Below are positions 1 to 9,116 of a stretch of DNA of 64,000 nt, in pieces; the first letter of the stretch is position 1; every line of letters begins with the position of its first letter. Source of the DNA: JANXAZ01 sp964504655 (GTDB lineage Bacteria; Pseudomonadota; Alphaproteobacteria; Geminicoccales; Geminicoccaceae); the NCBI GenBank assembly GCA_964504655.1, contig CAZDFD010000008.1, positions 1 through 64,000 of the forward strand, written 5' to 3'. The notes under the pieces were generated by a model that was given only the letters and a program-made list of their open reading frames with translations, had not been told where the DNA came from and did not search any database. A program made the translations under genes and the position numbers.

Positions 1-701
1 GCCTCTGGCTCAAGAGCAACGGCAGCGTCGCCGCCGACCGCACCTGCATCGCCGCTGCGACCTACCGTCGCGAGGGGATCGGCACCGTCGACCCGGGACC
101 GGAGACGGGCTGCACACCGGCCGCCGATCCCGCGCCTGCCATCGACGCCACCGTCGGGACCTGCAAGTCGGGTGTCCCGAACCCGATCACCGACACGCGG
201 ACCCTCACGCCCGGCACCTATTGCGGCTTGACCATCGACTCCAACTCGAGAGTGACGCTCGCGCCGGGCACCTACGTGATCAAGAACGCGCCCCTCGAGC
301 TGAAGAGCAACGTCTCGCTGACCGGCACCGGCGTGACCATCTACCTCGCCAACGCCGCCGCCTGCCTGCGCTTCGACAGCAATACGACGGTCTCTCTCAC
401 CGCACCCTCGACCGGCACCAACCAAGGCCTTTTGATCTACCAGCCGCAATCGGTCAGCTGTTCGTCCGGCCTGGAGTTCAACAGCAACAGCGTCAACCGG
501 CTCGAGGGCATGATCTACGCGCCGGCGAGCCACATCGAGTGGAACAGCAACGCGTCGCTGACGTCGCCCTGCCTCGCCATGATCGGCCGGACCTTCGAGT
601 TCAACTCGAACGCCCGGATCACGATCGACATCGACGCCGCGACCTGCACCGCGATGCCGCCGGGCCTGGGCGGCTCGTCGAGCGTCGCGCTGCTCCGCTG
701 A
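1..701 (+). CDS. TadG-like Flp pilus-associated protein, C-terminal part (5' end outside window)
   Basis: The frame is open from base 3 of the window, so only the last 232 residues are seen and the start lies upstream. The visible part is rich in short turns of the form (F/W/K/D)xSN, for example IDSNSRVTL, LKSNVSLTG, FDSNTTVSL, FNSNSVNRL, WNSNASLTS and FNSNARITI, as expected for successive rungs of a right-handed beta-helix. Several paired cysteines suggest an exported, disulphide-bonded domain. This pattern is what I recall from the C-terminal region of alphaproteobacterial TadG-like pilus assembly proteins, which carry an N-terminal TadE/TadG membrane anchor. The anchor cannot be checked here. 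It converges on apbC with only 10 bases between stops. Assignment to TadG is by pattern recall and is moderate. Confidence 0.6.
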   Translation, partial: LWLKSNGSVAADRTCIAAATYRREGIGTVDPGPETGCTPAADPAPAIDATVGTCKSGVPNPITDTRTLTPGTYCGLTIDSNSRVTLAPGTYVIKNAPLELKSNVSLTGTGVTIYLANAAACLRFDSNTTVSLTAPSTGTNQGLLIYQPQSVSCSSGLEFNSNSVNRLEGMIYAPASHIEWNSNASLTSPCLAMIGRTFEFNSNARITIDIDAATCTAMPPGLGGSSSVALLR

Positions 702-711
702 GGGAGGCGGC

Positions 712-1833
712 TCAGGCCCAGACGATGCGCGGGAACCGCCGGGCCTTGCCGCCGGCCTGCTCGGCGAGCTTGTCGCGCACGCTCATGGCGAGCTGCAGAT
801 AGGCCTGCGCCTGCGGGCTCGCGGGCTGCGCCACCACGATCGGCCGGCCGGCGTCGCTGAGCTCGCGGATCTCGGCGTCGAGCGGGATCTCGGCCAGGAA
901 GTCGACGCCCATGCGCTGGGCGCAGGCGCGGGCGCCGCCGTGCGCGAAGATCTCGGCGCGGTGGCCGCACTTCGGGCAGCAATAGTAGGACATGTTCTCG
1001 ACGATGCCGAGGATCGGCACGTCCACCTTGCGGAACATGTTGATCGCCTTCCTGGCATCGAGGAGCGCGATGTCCTGCGGGGTGGAGACGATCACCGCGC
1101 CGGAGAGCGGCACCCGCTGGGCCATGGTGAGCTGGGCGTCGCCGGTGCCGGGCGGCAGGTCGACCACGAGCACGTCGAGCTCGCCCCACGCGACGTCGCC
1201 CAGCATCTGCTGGATGGCGCTCTGCACCATGGGCCCGCGCCAGATCATGGGCGCGTCCTCCTCGACCAGGAAGCCCATCGACATGACCTTGACGCCGAAC
1301 GCCTCCATCGGCCGGAGCTTCTGCCCGTCCGGGCTCGACGGCCGGCCGGTGGCACCGGTCATGCGCGGCAGCGAGGGACCGTAGATGTCGGCGTCGAGGA
1401 GACCCACCCGGCGGCCGAGGGCGGCGAGGCCCATGGCGAGGTTGACGGCGGTGGTCGACTTGCCGACCCCGCCCTTGCCGGAGGCGACGGCGACGATCGC
1501 GCGTACGCCCGGGACGAGCGGCCGGGCCGGGGCGCGGTTCTCGCCGGGGAGCGTCGGCGGCGGCCCGGCGCGACCGGTCGGCGACCGCTCGGCGGTGAGC
1601 ACCGCGGTCGCCGAGGTCACCCCGGGCAAGGCCTTGACGGCCGCCTCGCAGGCCCGCCGGAGCGGCTCCATGGCCGCGGCCTCCGCCGGCTCGACCTCGA
1701 TCGTGAGCCCCACGTTGCCGCCCTTGATGACGACGCCCGCGACCATGCCGAGCTCGACGACGTCGCGACCCCGGCTCGGGTGCGCGACGGCGCGGAGCGC
1801 GCCCAGAACCTGTTCGTTTGTTAATCCGGCCAT
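712..1833 (-). CDS. apbC: Iron-sulfur cluster carrier protein ApbC (Mrp/NBP35 family P-loop ATPase)
   Basis: This 373-residue cytoplasmic protein would bind and transfer Fe-S clusters to apoproteins in an ATP-dependent way. Residues 1 to about 90 form a MIP18/DUF59-type domain. A deviant Walker A, SGKGGVGKST, lies near residues 118-127, and the ATPase core follows with the DLPPGTGD motif. The cluster-binding CxxC is present as CCPKCGH near residue 285. Length and domain order are typical of bacterial Mrp/ApbC. The ATG at 1833 gives the expected N-terminus. It is transcribed away from hflK, sharing a 104-base divergent intergenic region. Confidence 0.93.
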   Translation of the reverse strand: MAGLTNEQVLGALRAVAHPSRGRDVVELGMVAGVVIKGGNVGLTIEVEPAEAAAMEPLRRACEAAVKALPGVTSATAVLTAERSPTGRAGPPPTLPGENRAPARPLVPGVRAIVAVASGKGGVGKSTTAVNLAMGLAALGRRVGLLDADIYGPSLPRMTGATGRPSSPDGQKLRPMEAFGVKVMSMGFLVEEDAPMIWRGPMVQSAIQQMLGDVAWGELDVLVVDLPPGTGDAQLTMAQRVPLSGAVIVSTPQDIALLDARKAINMFRKVDVPILGIVENMSYYCCPKCGHRAEIFAHGGARACAQRMGVDFLAEIPLDAEIRELSDAGRPIVVAQPASPQAQAYLQLAMSVRDKLAEQAGGKARRFPRIVWA

Positions 1834-1835
1834 GG

Positions 1836-1866
1836 TTGAACCCCTCGCCCGCCCGCGCGATATAGT
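1836..1866 (+). promoter_or_regulatory. Possible sigma-70 promoter of hflK operon
   Basis: TTGAAC at 1836-1841 and TATAGT at 1861-1866 resemble -35 and -10 hexamers, separated by 19 bases, about 70 bases before the hflK start. The spacing is longer than the usual 17, so the call is tentative. Confidence 0.3.
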
Positions 1867-1937
1867 GGTACGGTTGCGGCCGTGTGCAACGGCCGGCGCG
1901 GCCGTGTCACGAACTCTCGCGAGCGACGGGAAGCAGG

Positions 1938-3068
1938 ATGCCCTGGAACACGCAAGGCGGTGGCGGCTGGCAGGGCGGGCAGGGCCCGTGGGGCGGGCGG
2001 CCGTCGGGCGGGCAGCAGCCGCCGGACCTCGAGGAGGTGCTCAGGCGTGGCCAGGAGCGGCTGAAGCGGCTGTTCCCGGGCGGCGGCGGGTCGCCGGCGC
2101 GCTCCGGGCGGGCGACGGCGATCGTGGCGCTGGCCGGCATCGGGTTGTGGCTGGCCTCGGGCTTCTACCGGGTCGGACCCGAGGAGCAGGGTGTGGTGCT
2201 GCGCTTCGGCCGGCTCGACCGGCTGACCGGGCCGGGCCTCAACTACCGTCTGCCCTGGCCGATCGAGGACGTCCTCACGCCGCAGGTGGCGCGCGTCAAC
2301 CGCATCGAGGTCGGCTTCAACTCGGCGGCGCTCGGCGGCCGCGCCGGCCGCCGCGAGCTGCCCGAAGAGGCGCTGATGCTGACCGGCGACGAGAACATCA
2401 TCGACATCAACTTCGTGGTGCAGTGGAAGATCGCCGACGCGGCGCAGTTCCTGTTCAACATCCGCGACCCCGAGGCCACGGTGAAGGCGGCCTCGGAGAG
2501 CGTGATGCGCGAGATCATCGGCCAGACCCCGATCGTCCAGGCGACCACCGAGGGGCGGCGGTCGATCGAGACGCGGGTGCGGCAGAGCCTGCAGCAGCTG
2601 ATGGCCGAGTACGGCGCCGGCATCGAGATCCAGGAGATCCAGCTGCAGAAGGCCGACCCGCCGGCCGACGTGATCGACGCCTTCCGCGACGTGCAGCGCG
2701 CCCAGGCCGACCGCGAGCGCGAGCAGAACGTCGCCGAATCGTTCGCCAACGACATCATCCCGCGCGCCCGCGGCGAGGCCGAGCGGCTCCTGCAGGACGC
2801 CGAGGCCTACCGCCAGGAGGTGGTGGCGCGCTCGACCGGCGAGGCGCAGCGCTTCAAGGCGATCCTCGCCGAGTACAGCAAGGCCCAGGACGTGACCGTG
2901 CAGCGCCTCTACCTCGAGACCATGGAGGAGGTGCTCAAGGGCATGAGCAAGGTGATCGTCGAGGGCCAGACCGGCGTCGGCTCGGTGGTGCCCTACCTGC
3001 CTCTGCCCGAGCTGCAGCGGCGCGCACCGGCGCCGGGCCCGCAGTCCGGCCAGGGAGCCCAGCAATGA
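1938..3068 (+). CDS. hflK: FtsH protease regulator HflK (SPFH/prohibitin family)
   Basis: HflK forms with HflC a membrane-anchored cage in the periplasm that surrounds and modulates the FtsH AAA+ protease. The 376-residue protein starts at ATG 1938 (MPWNTQGGGG), preceded by GGGAAGCAGG. It has the Gly-rich cytoplasmic N-terminus typical of HflK, one transmembrane helix at about residues 59-77, then the SPFH domain beginning at the conserved VGPEEQGVVLRFG. A helical heptad-like stretch rich in E, R and A (about 250-330) matches the coiled-coil cage wall. The last bases overlap the hflC start codon (ATGA), so the two are translationally coupled. Confidence 0.95.
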   Translation: MPWNTQGGGGWQGGQGPWGGRPSGGQQPPDLEEVLRRGQERLKRLFPGGGGSPARSGRATAIVALAGIGLWLASGFYRVGPEEQGVVLRFGRLDRLTGPGLNYRLPWPIEDVLTPQVARVNRIEVGFNSAALGGRAGRRELPEEALMLTGDENIIDINFVVQWKIADAAQFLFNIRDPEATVKAASESVMREIIGQTPIVQATTEGRRSIETRVRQSLQQLMAEYGAGIEIQEIQLQKADPPADVIDAFRDVQRAQADREREQNVAESFANDIIPRARGEAERLLQDAEAYRQEVVARSTGEAQRFKAILAEYSKAQDVTVQRLYLETMEEVLKGMSKVIVEGQTGVGSVVPYLPLPELQRRAPAPGPQSGQGAQQ

Positions 3069-4045
3069 ACAGCCGCGTCCTGGCCGTGGGCGGCGCGCTC
3101 GCAGCACTCGTCCTGGTCCTCCTGATCGGCTCGGTGTTCACCGTGCACCAGAGCCGCCAGGCGCTGATCCTGCAGTTCGGCAACCCGGTCCGGGTGGTGC
3201 GCGACCCGGGTCTCGGCTTCAAGCTGCCGTTCATCCAGCAGGTCGAGTTCTTCGAGCGGCGGGTGCTCGACTTCGACGCGCCGTCGGTCGAGCTGGTCCT
3301 GGGCGACCAGAAGCGGCTCGTGGTCGACGCCTTCACCCGCTATCGGATCACCGACCCCTTGCGCTTCCGCCAGGCGGCTGGCTCGGAGGGCCTGTTCCGC
3401 CAGCGGCTCGAGCCCACCGTCTTCGCGGCGCTGCGCAGCGTGCTCGGCGAGACCTCGCTGATCGAGGTCCTGTCCAAGGACCGGGCCGTGCTGATGGCGC
3501 GCATCCGCGACGAGGCCAACACGGCACTGGCGCGGTTCGGTGTCGAGATCGTCGACGTGCGCATCAAGCGCGCCGACCTGCCGGCGGAGAACAGCCAGGC
3601 GATCTTCCGCCGGATGCAGACCGAGCGCGAGCGCGAGGCCAAGGAGCTGCGGGCGCAGGGCGCCGAGATCGGCCAGCGGATCCGCGCCCGGGCCGACCGC
3701 GAGCGCCGCGTGCTGATCGCCGAATCGCAGAAGCGGGCGGAGATCCTGCGCGGCGAGGGCGACGCCGAGGCCATCCGGATCTTCGCCGAGGCGTTCGGCC
3801 AGGACATCGACTTCTTCAAGTTCTTCCGCACCATGCAGGCCTACCGGCAGGCGCTCGGCGACGGCAACACGAGCCTCGTGATGTCGCCCGACAGCGATTT
3901 CTTCCGCTTCTTCGGCAGCCCGGGGCTGGTCGACGGCACGCCCGGTCGGCGGCCGGCCGGCTCCGATCTCGCCGGTCGGCCGGCCGCCGCGGCCGCGGCC
4001 ACGCTCGCGCCGGTGGCGACCCCGGCCGCCCCGAGCGGGCGCTGA
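3065..4045 (+). CDS. hflC: FtsH protease regulator HflC (SPFH/prohibitin family)
   Basis: This is the partner of HflK in the FtsH-associated membrane cage. The 326-residue protein starts at ATG 3065 inside the hflK stop region. It has an N-terminal membrane anchor at about residues 5-24 and then an SPFH domain (HQSRQALILQFGNP) with the usual HflC signature around KLPFIQQVEFFERR. A long charged coiled-coil segment follows, and the tail is Ala/Pro-rich and likely disordered. Length is close to the family norm of about 300-330. It is the second gene of an apparent hflK-hflC-DUF2065-degP operon. Confidence 0.95.
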   Translation: MNSRVLAVGGALAALVLVLLIGSVFTVHQSRQALILQFGNPVRVVRDPGLGFKLPFIQQVEFFERRVLDFDAPSVELVLGDQKRLVVDAFTRYRITDPLRFRQAAGSEGLFRQRLEPTVFAALRSVLGETSLIEVLSKDRAVLMARIRDEANTALARFGVEIVDVRIKRADLPAENSQAIFRRMQTEREREAKELRAQGAEIGQRIRARADRERRVLIAESQKRAEILRGEGDAEAIRIFAEAFGQDIDFFKFFRTMQAYRQALGDGNTSLVMSPDSDFFRFFGSPGLVDGTPGRRPAGSDLAGRPAAAAAATLAPVATPAAPSGR

Positions 4046-4091
4046 GGCAGGGGCGGAGGCCCCACGGCCGGCAAGAGGGCCCGCGCCGGGG

Positions 4092-4277
4092 ATGCGCGAT
4101 CTCGCCACGGGGCTGGCGCTCGTCCTGGTGGTCGAGGGGCTGGCCTGGGCGACCGCGCCCGGCGCCATGCGGCGGGCGGCGCGGCGGATGCTGACCCTGG
4201 CCGACGGGCCGCTCCGGATCGCGGGTCTCGTGGCCGCCGCCCTGGGCGTCGCCGCGGTCTGGCTGATCCGGCTCTGA
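4092..4277 (+). CDS. DUF2065 (YjeT-like) small inner-membrane protein
   Basis: This 61-residue protein has two predicted transmembrane helices (about residues 5-20 and 42-58) joined by a short basic loop (MRRAARRML). Size, topology and the position directly downstream of hflC are characteristic of the DUF2065/YjeT family, whose function is unknown. It begins at ATG 4092, 46 bases after the hflC stop, and is likely co-transcribed with it. Confidence 0.8.
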   Translation: MRDLATGLALVLVVEGLAWATAPGAMRRAARRMLTLADGPLRIAGLVAAALGVAAVWLIRL

Positions 4278-4413
4278 GGGTGGATCGCGGCCGGCAGGCT
4301 TGCCCGAGCCCGCGGCGGGGTGAGATGATCGGCGGCGGCCGGCCGTCCGGGGCTCGGGCGGGCCGGCCCGGCCGGGATCCGCCGGCTCCGGTCCGCAGGC
4401 AGGAGGTTCGAGG

Positions 4414-5919
4414 ATGACGAGGGACGAGTTCGCCCGAAAGGCCCGGGCGGGGCGCCGGGCATTCGGCCGGGCGATCCTGCCGCTGCTGCTCCTGGCCGCC
4501 CTCCTGGCGGTGCCCGGGCCGAGCCGCGCGGCACCGGCCGGGCCGGCGGGCTTCGCCGAGCTGGTCGGCAAGGTCGGCCCCGCGGTGGTCAACATCTCGA
4601 CCCGCAAGGTGGCCGCCGCGCGCGGCGACCAGCCGCCCTTGCCGCAGGTGCCGCCCGGCTCGCCGTTCGAGGAGTTCTTCAAGGAGTTCTTCGACCGCGA
4701 CCGCGAGCGCGAGCAGCAGCAGCAGCGGCGCAGCTTCTCGCTCGGCTCGGGCTTCATCGTCGACCCGGCCGGCTATGTCGTGACCAACAACCACGTGATC
4801 GCGGATGCCGACGAGATCTCGGTCGTCTTCAACGACGACAAGGAGGTCCCGGCCAAGCTCGTGGGTCGCGATCCCAAGACCGATCTGGCGCTCCTCAAGA
4901 TCGACGGCGACAAGCCCTTCCCGTTCGTCGAGTGGGCCGACAGCGACCAGGTGCGGGTCGGCGACTGGATGCTCGCGATCGGCAATCCGTTCGGGCTCGG
5001 CTCGACGGTGACCGCGGGCATCATCTCGGCCCGCGGGCGCGACATCCGGAGCGGCCCCTACGACGACTACATCCAGGTCGACGCGGCGATCAACCGCGGC
5101 AACTCGGGCGGCCCGTCCTTCACCATGGACGGCCGGGTGTTCGGCGTGAACACCGCGATCTTCTCGCCCTCGGGCGGCAACATCGGCATCGGCTTCGCCA
5201 TCCCGGCCAACCTCGCGCGGCCGGTGATCGACAGCCTGAAGCGGACCGGGCGGGTGGCGCGCGGCTGGCTCGGGGTCCGCATCCAGACCGTCACCGAGGA
5301 GATCGCCGAGGGCATCGGCCTCAAGGAGGTGGCGGGCGCGCTCGTGGCGAGCGTCACCCCGGACGGACCGGCGGCCGCCTCGGCGATCGAGCCGGGCGAC
5401 GTGGTGCTCGAGTTCGACGGCAAGAAGATCGACAAGATGCGCTCCCTGCCGCGGATCGTGGCCGAGACCGCGGTCGGCCGCGAGGTCGAGGTGCTGATCT
5501 GGCGCAAGGGCGAGAAGAAGACGGTCCGGGTCAGGCTCGGCGAGCTGCCGGACGACGAGCAGGTGGCCGAGCTCGGCAAGCCGCAGGCGCCGACCAGGCC
5601 GGCGCCGGGTGCCACCGCGCGGATCGCCGAGTTCGGGATCGTGGTGAGCCCGGTCACGCCCGAGCTCAAGAGCAAGTTCCAGCTTCCCGACGGCGCCAAG
5701 GGCGTGGTCGTCACCGAGGTCGACCCGGACGGTCCGGCGGCGCAGGAGGGCATCCGCCCGGGCGATCTGATCGTCGAGGCGATGCAGGAGGAGATCAAGG
5801 CGCCGGGCGAGCTCGCGGGCAAGCTCAAGGCGGCCCGCGAGGCCGGCCGCAAGGCGGCGCTGCTCCTGGTCGAGCGGCAGGGCGACGTGCGCTTCGTCGC
5901 ACCCCGCTTCAAGGAGTGA
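4414..5919 (+). CDS. degP: DegP/HtrA-type periplasmic serine protease (Do family)
   Basis: This is an envelope protein-quality-control protease and chaperone. The 501-residue precursor has a basic N-terminus, a Leu/Ala-rich signal segment and a likely cleavage after an AxA-type motif around residues 38-42. The trypsin-like domain carries the full triad: His127 in NNHVIA, Asp157 in DLALLKID, and Ser231 in GNSGGPSF. A Q-linker-like run of glutamines near residue 105 corresponds to loop LA. Two PDZ domains follow at about 280-375 and 400-495. An AGGAGG ribosome-binding site precedes ATG 4414. It closes the hflKC operon and converges on serB. Confidence 0.95.
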   Translation: MTRDEFARKARAGRRAFGRAILPLLLLAALLAVPGPSRAAPAGPAGFAELVGKVGPAVVNISTRKVAAARGDQPPLPQVPPGSPFEEFFKEFFDRDREREQQQQRRSFSLGSGFIVDPAGYVVTNNHVIADADEISVVFNDDKEVPAKLVGRDPKTDLALLKIDGDKPFPFVEWADSDQVRVGDWMLAIGNPFGLGSTVTAGIISARGRDIRSGPYDDYIQVDAAINRGNSGGPSFTMDGRVFGVNTAIFSPSGGNIGIGFAIPANLARPVIDSLKRTGRVARGWLGVRIQTVTEEIAEGIGLKEVAGALVASVTPDGPAAASAIEPGDVVLEFDGKKIDKMRSLPRIVAETAVGREVEVLIWRKGEKKTVRVRLGELPDDEQVAELGKPQAPTRPAPGATARIAEFGIVVSPVTPELKSKFQLPDGAKGVVVTEVDPDGPAAQEGIRPGDLIVEAMQEEIKAPGELAGKLKAAREAGRKAALLLVERQGDVRFVAPRFKE

Positions 5920-5944
5920 GCGGCGCCAGCGGCGGCGCGGCGGC

Positions 5945-6826
5945 TCAGCCGGCGCGGTGCTCGGCGCGCGGATAGCCCTGCAGGTAGAGGAGCGCCCGCA
6001 GATCGCCGTGGACGATGCTCACGGGCGCCCGCGCACGCACCCGCGGATGCGCCCGGAAGGCGACCCCGAGCCCGGCCGCCTCGAGCATCGGCAGGTCGTT
6101 GGCGCCGTCGCCGACCGTGAGCGCCGCCGCCGCCGGCAGCCCGTGGCGGGCCAGGAGCTCCTCGAGGGTGGCGAGCTTGGCGCCGGCATCGAGGATCGGC
6201 TCGGCCACCCGGCCGGTGAGCACGCCGTCCACCGCGAGGAGCGTGTTGGAGCGCTCCTCGTCGAAGCCGAGCAGCCCGGCGACGTGGCGGGTGAACTGGC
6301 CGAAGCCGCTCGACACGAGGGCGCTGCGGGCGCCCTGGGCGCGCATCGTGGCGAGCAGCGTCGAAGCCCCCGGCGTCGCCCGCACGCGCTCGGCGATCAC
6401 CTGGCCGATCACCCGCTCGGGCAGGCCCTCGAGCAGGGCCACCCGGCGACGGAGCGAATCGCGGTACTCGATCTCGCCGTTCATCGCCGCCCGGGTGATC
6501 GCCGCCACCTCGGCCTTGCAGCCGACCAGATCGGCGAGCTCGTCGAGGCACTCGACCGTGATCATGGTGCTGTCCATGTCGGCCACGAGGAGCCGCTTGC
6601 GGCGACCCTCGGCCGGCAGCACGGCCCGGTCGAGCGGACGGCCGTCGAGCAGCGGCCGCGTCCGCGCCGCGATCTCGGCGGGCTCGAGCGCGCTCGCGAT
6701 CTCGACCGCCTCGGCCTCCGCGAGCCAGCGCGCCGGGCCGCCCAGGACGACCTCGAGCTCGCGCACGAGCGGCTCCTCGAGCGGCGCGCTCCTCGGATCG
6801 GCGATCAGGACCAGGACCTGGCGCAT
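5945..6826 (-). CDS. serB: Phosphoserine phosphatase SerB
   Basis: SerB dephosphorylates L-phosphoserine in the last step of serine synthesis. The 293-residue cytoplasmic protein has an N-terminal ACT-like region (about 1-75) and a HAD-superfamily core. HAD motif I is DMDSTMITVE with Asp83 and Asp85, motif II is SSGFGQF, and motif IV is GDGANDLPML. The length equals that of the family. It lies tail-to-tail with degP and is followed, with 33 bases between, by the dehydrogenase gene transcribed in the same direction upstream of it. Confidence 0.95.
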   Translation of the reverse strand: MRQVLVLIADPRSAPLEEPLVRELEVVLGGPARWLAEAEAVEIASALEPAEIAARTRPLLDGRPLDRAVLPAEGRRKRLLVADMDSTMITVECLDELADLVGCKAEVAAITRAAMNGEIEYRDSLRRRVALLEGLPERVIGQVIAERVRATPGASTLLATMRAQGARSALVSSGFGQFTRHVAGLLGFDEERSNTLLAVDGVLTGRVAEPILDAGAKLATLEELLARHGLPAAAALTVGDGANDLPMLEAAGLGVAFRAHPRVRARAPVSIVHGDLRALLYLQGYPRAEHRAG

Positions 6827-6859
6827 GAACCCCCGGCCGGCAGCTGCTGCCGGGAAAGC

Positions 6860-7966
6860 CTAGCAGGCCAGCGCGTCGGCCGGCAGCACCGGGCGCTCGC
6901 CGCGACGGCCGGTCGCGGCGGCGAGACGGGCCCGCCGCAGCCGGGCCGCCTGCGCCTCGGCGACGGCCAGGGGTGGCAGGTCGGCGGCCGCCGCCTCGGC
7001 CAGGATCGCCCGCACCCGCTCGCCGATCGCGGCGAGCCGGTCCCGCACCCGCTCGGCCGCGAAGCCTCCGGGCTCGAGCTCGGTCGTGGCCGCGATCACC
7101 CCGCCGGCGCTCACCACATAGTCGGGCACGAACAGGATGCCGCGGCGGTGCAGCCGCTCGGCGGTGTCCGGCCGGTCGAGCTGGTTGTTGGCCGGGCCCG
7201 CGATCAGGGCGCAGCGCAGCCGTGCCGCTTGCGGCCCGTCGAGCACCGGGCCGAGCGCGCAGGGCACCAGGAGGTCGACCTCGGCCTCGAGGATCGCCGC
7301 CGGCGGCACCGCCCGGGCACCGAGCCGCTCGACCGCCCGGTCGACCCGGTCCGGATCGAGATCGGCCACCACCAGCCGGGCGCCGGTCGCCGCCAGGAGC
7401 TCGGCCAGGGGCATCCCGACCGCGCCCAGCCCCTGCACGGCCACCGTCAGCCCCGCGAGCCCGGCGCCGCCCAGCCGGTGGCGGACCGCCGCCTCGATGC
7501 CGTGCAGCGCGCCGGCCGCGGTCATCGGCCCGAGATCGCCGGCACCGCCGCTGCGGCCGAGCACGAACCGGCACACCCGGCCGATCGCGTCCATGTCGGC
7601 CGGCGTCGTGCCGCTGTCCTCGCCCGTCCAGTAGCGCCCGTCGAGCCGCTCGATCGCACGCCCGAGCGCGGCCCAGCGCGCCGCCGTCTTGTCGTGCCGC
7701 GGATCGCCCAGGACGACGGTCTTGCCGCCGCCGAACGGCAGCCCGGCCAGGAGCACCTTGCGGGTCATCGCCCGGGCGAGCCCGCCCGCCTCGAGGGCGG
7801 CGGCGCGGATGTCCGGATAGGGCCGCATGCGGCAGCCGCCGACCGCCGGGCCGAGCTCCTCCGCATCGAGGGCGATCAGCGCCCGCAGCCCGCTGCGCGG
7901 ATCCTCGATCCGCTGCACCCGGAGCGCGTCGGCCGCGTCCTGCGTCGGATCCGGGCCGTGCCGCAT
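6860..7966 (-). CDS. Glu/Leu/Phe/Val-type amino-acid dehydrogenase
   Basis: This 368-residue NAD(P)-dependent dehydrogenase would oxidatively deaminate a branched-chain or aromatic amino acid, or run in reverse. The dimerisation and catalytic domain has MTRKVLLAGLPFGGGK, containing the two conserved lysines, and the ED-GT-like motif GEDSGTTPAD. The Rossmann domain has VQGLGAVGMPLAELL followed by VVADLD. ATG 7966 is chosen because GGGAGG sits 7-8 bases upstream; an in-frame ATG at 8041 would enter the miaA side and lacks a site. The subfamily closest by length and motifs is leucine dehydrogenase, but substrate cannot be told from sequence alone. Confidence 0.82.
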   Translation of the reverse strand: MRHGPDPTQDAADALRVQRIEDPRSGLRALIALDAEELGPAVGGCRMRPYPDIRAAALEAGGLARAMTRKVLLAGLPFGGGKTVVLGDPRHDKTAARWAALGRAIERLDGRYWTGEDSGTTPADMDAIGRVCRFVLGRSGGAGDLGPMTAAGALHGIEAAVRHRLGGAGLAGLTVAVQGLGAVGMPLAELLAATGARLVVADLDPDRVDRAVERLGARAVPPAAILEAEVDLLVPCALGPVLDGPQAARLRCALIAGPANNQLDRPDTAERLHRRGILFVPDYVVSAGGVIAATTELEPGGFAAERVRDRLAAIGERVRAILAEAAAADLPPLAVAEAQAARLRRARLAAATGRRGERPVLPADALAC

Positions 7967-8004
7967 GGCGTCCTCCCTTCGCGCGTGACCCCTGCGATGG
8001 TGCC

Positions 8005-9030
8005 ATGCCGCGGACGGTCTCCGCTGTGAGCTTTCCCACAAGCGGCGGCGACGCCGAGCGGGGCTCGGATCCGCCGGTGACGGTCGGCGCCCTCCTGGTC
8101 GTCGGCGGCACCACCGCGAGCGGCAAGTCGGCGCTCGCCGCGGCCCTGGCCGCGCGGCTCGACGCGGTGATCGTCAACGCCGACAGCCAGCAGCTGTTCG
8201 CCGACCTGCCGATCCTGACCGCGCGGCCGACCCCGGCGGAGGAGGCCCGGCTGCCGCACCGGCTCTACGGCCTGCTCGGGCCCGCCGAGCAGCCCTCGGC
8301 CGGCCGCTGGCTCGGGATGGTCGTGCCGCTGCTCGAGCGGCTCGGCCGCGACCGCCGCCTCGCGGTCCTGGTGGGCGGCAGCGGGCTCTACCTGCACGCG
8401 CTCCTGCACGGCCTCGCCTCGATCCCGCCGGTCCCGGCCGAGCTGCGGGCCCGGCTGCAGGAGGCGAGCAGGGAGCTCCCGAGTGCCGCGCTGCACGCCC
8501 GGCTCGCCGCGCGCGATCCCTTGACCGCGGCGCGGCTGCGCCCCTCCGACCGGCAGCGGATCCTGCGCGCCCTCGAGGTGCTCGAGGCGACCGGCCGGCC
8601 GCTCGCCGCCTGGCAGGCCGGGCCGCGCCGGCCGCCGGTCCGCCCGGCGGCACTCCTGGGCGTGGCGCTCCTGCCCCCGGCCGCGGTCACCGGGCCGCGC
8701 ATCGAGCGCCGCCTTTCGGCCCAGCTCGCGGCGGGGGCGCTCGCCGAGGTGGCCGAACTGGCCGGGCGCGAGCCGCGGCTCGCCTCCCTGCCGATCGCCC
8801 GGGTGCACGGCTGCCGCGAGCTTTTGGCGGTGCACGAGGGCCGGCTCGAGCCGGCCCTGGCCGCCGCGCGCATCGCCGCGCAGGTCCGCGGCTACGCCAA
8901 GCGCCAGCGCACCTGGTTCCGCCACCAGCTCCCCGAGCTCGAGCCGCTCGCGGAGACGGGCGAGGAGGTGGCGGAGCGGGGCATCCTCGCGGAGCGCGTC
9001 GCGCGGCTGCTCGGGCGGGCCGGGGTCTGA
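8005..9030 (+). CDS. miaA: tRNA dimethylallyltransferase MiaA
   Basis: MiaA adds a dimethylallyl group to N6 of A37 in tRNAs that read UNN codons. The P-loop GTTASGKSAL lies at the start of the core, followed by the family hallmark VNADSQQLF and later the RPSDRQRILRALEV segment; YAKRQRTWFR near the end is the tRNA-binding signature. From ATG 8005 the product is 341 residues, slightly long for the family. In-frame GTG codons at 8026 and 8077 are alternatives; 8077 would give 317 residues and leave a more normal gap to the divergent dehydrogenase gene. Confidence 0.93.
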   Translation: MPRTVSAVSFPTSGGDAERGSDPPVTVGALLVVGGTTASGKSALAAALAARLDAVIVNADSQQLFADLPILTARPTPAEEARLPHRLYGLLGPAEQPSAGRWLGMVVPLLERLGRDRRLAVLVGGSGLYLHALLHGLASIPPVPAELRARLQEASRELPSAALHARLAARDPLTAARLRPSDRQRILRALEVLEATGRPLAAWQAGPRRPPVRPAALLGVALLPPAAVTGPRIERRLSAQLAAGALAEVAELAGREPRLASLPIARVHGCRELLAVHEGRLEPALAAARIAAQVRGYAKRQRTWFRHQLPELEPLAETGEEVAERGILAERVARLLGRAGV

Positions 9031-9116
9031 GCCCTGGCCAGGCCCGAGCGCCTATGCTAGGATGATGTGCTCAGCATGGGGCGAACGGAGCGCAGGAATG
9101 GGCGGCGATGCCGGTG

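Noticed and set aside
61..1189. Extra genes on both strands over the TadG-like gene and apbC
   Set aside because: They are alternative-frame translations rich in Arg, Pro and Ala without motifs or ribosome-binding sites.
5067..8177. A 1036-codon minus-strand frame spanning degP, serB and the dehydrogenase
   Set aside because: It is out of frame with serB and the dehydrogenase on that strand and only reflects absence of stop codons in GC-rich DNA.
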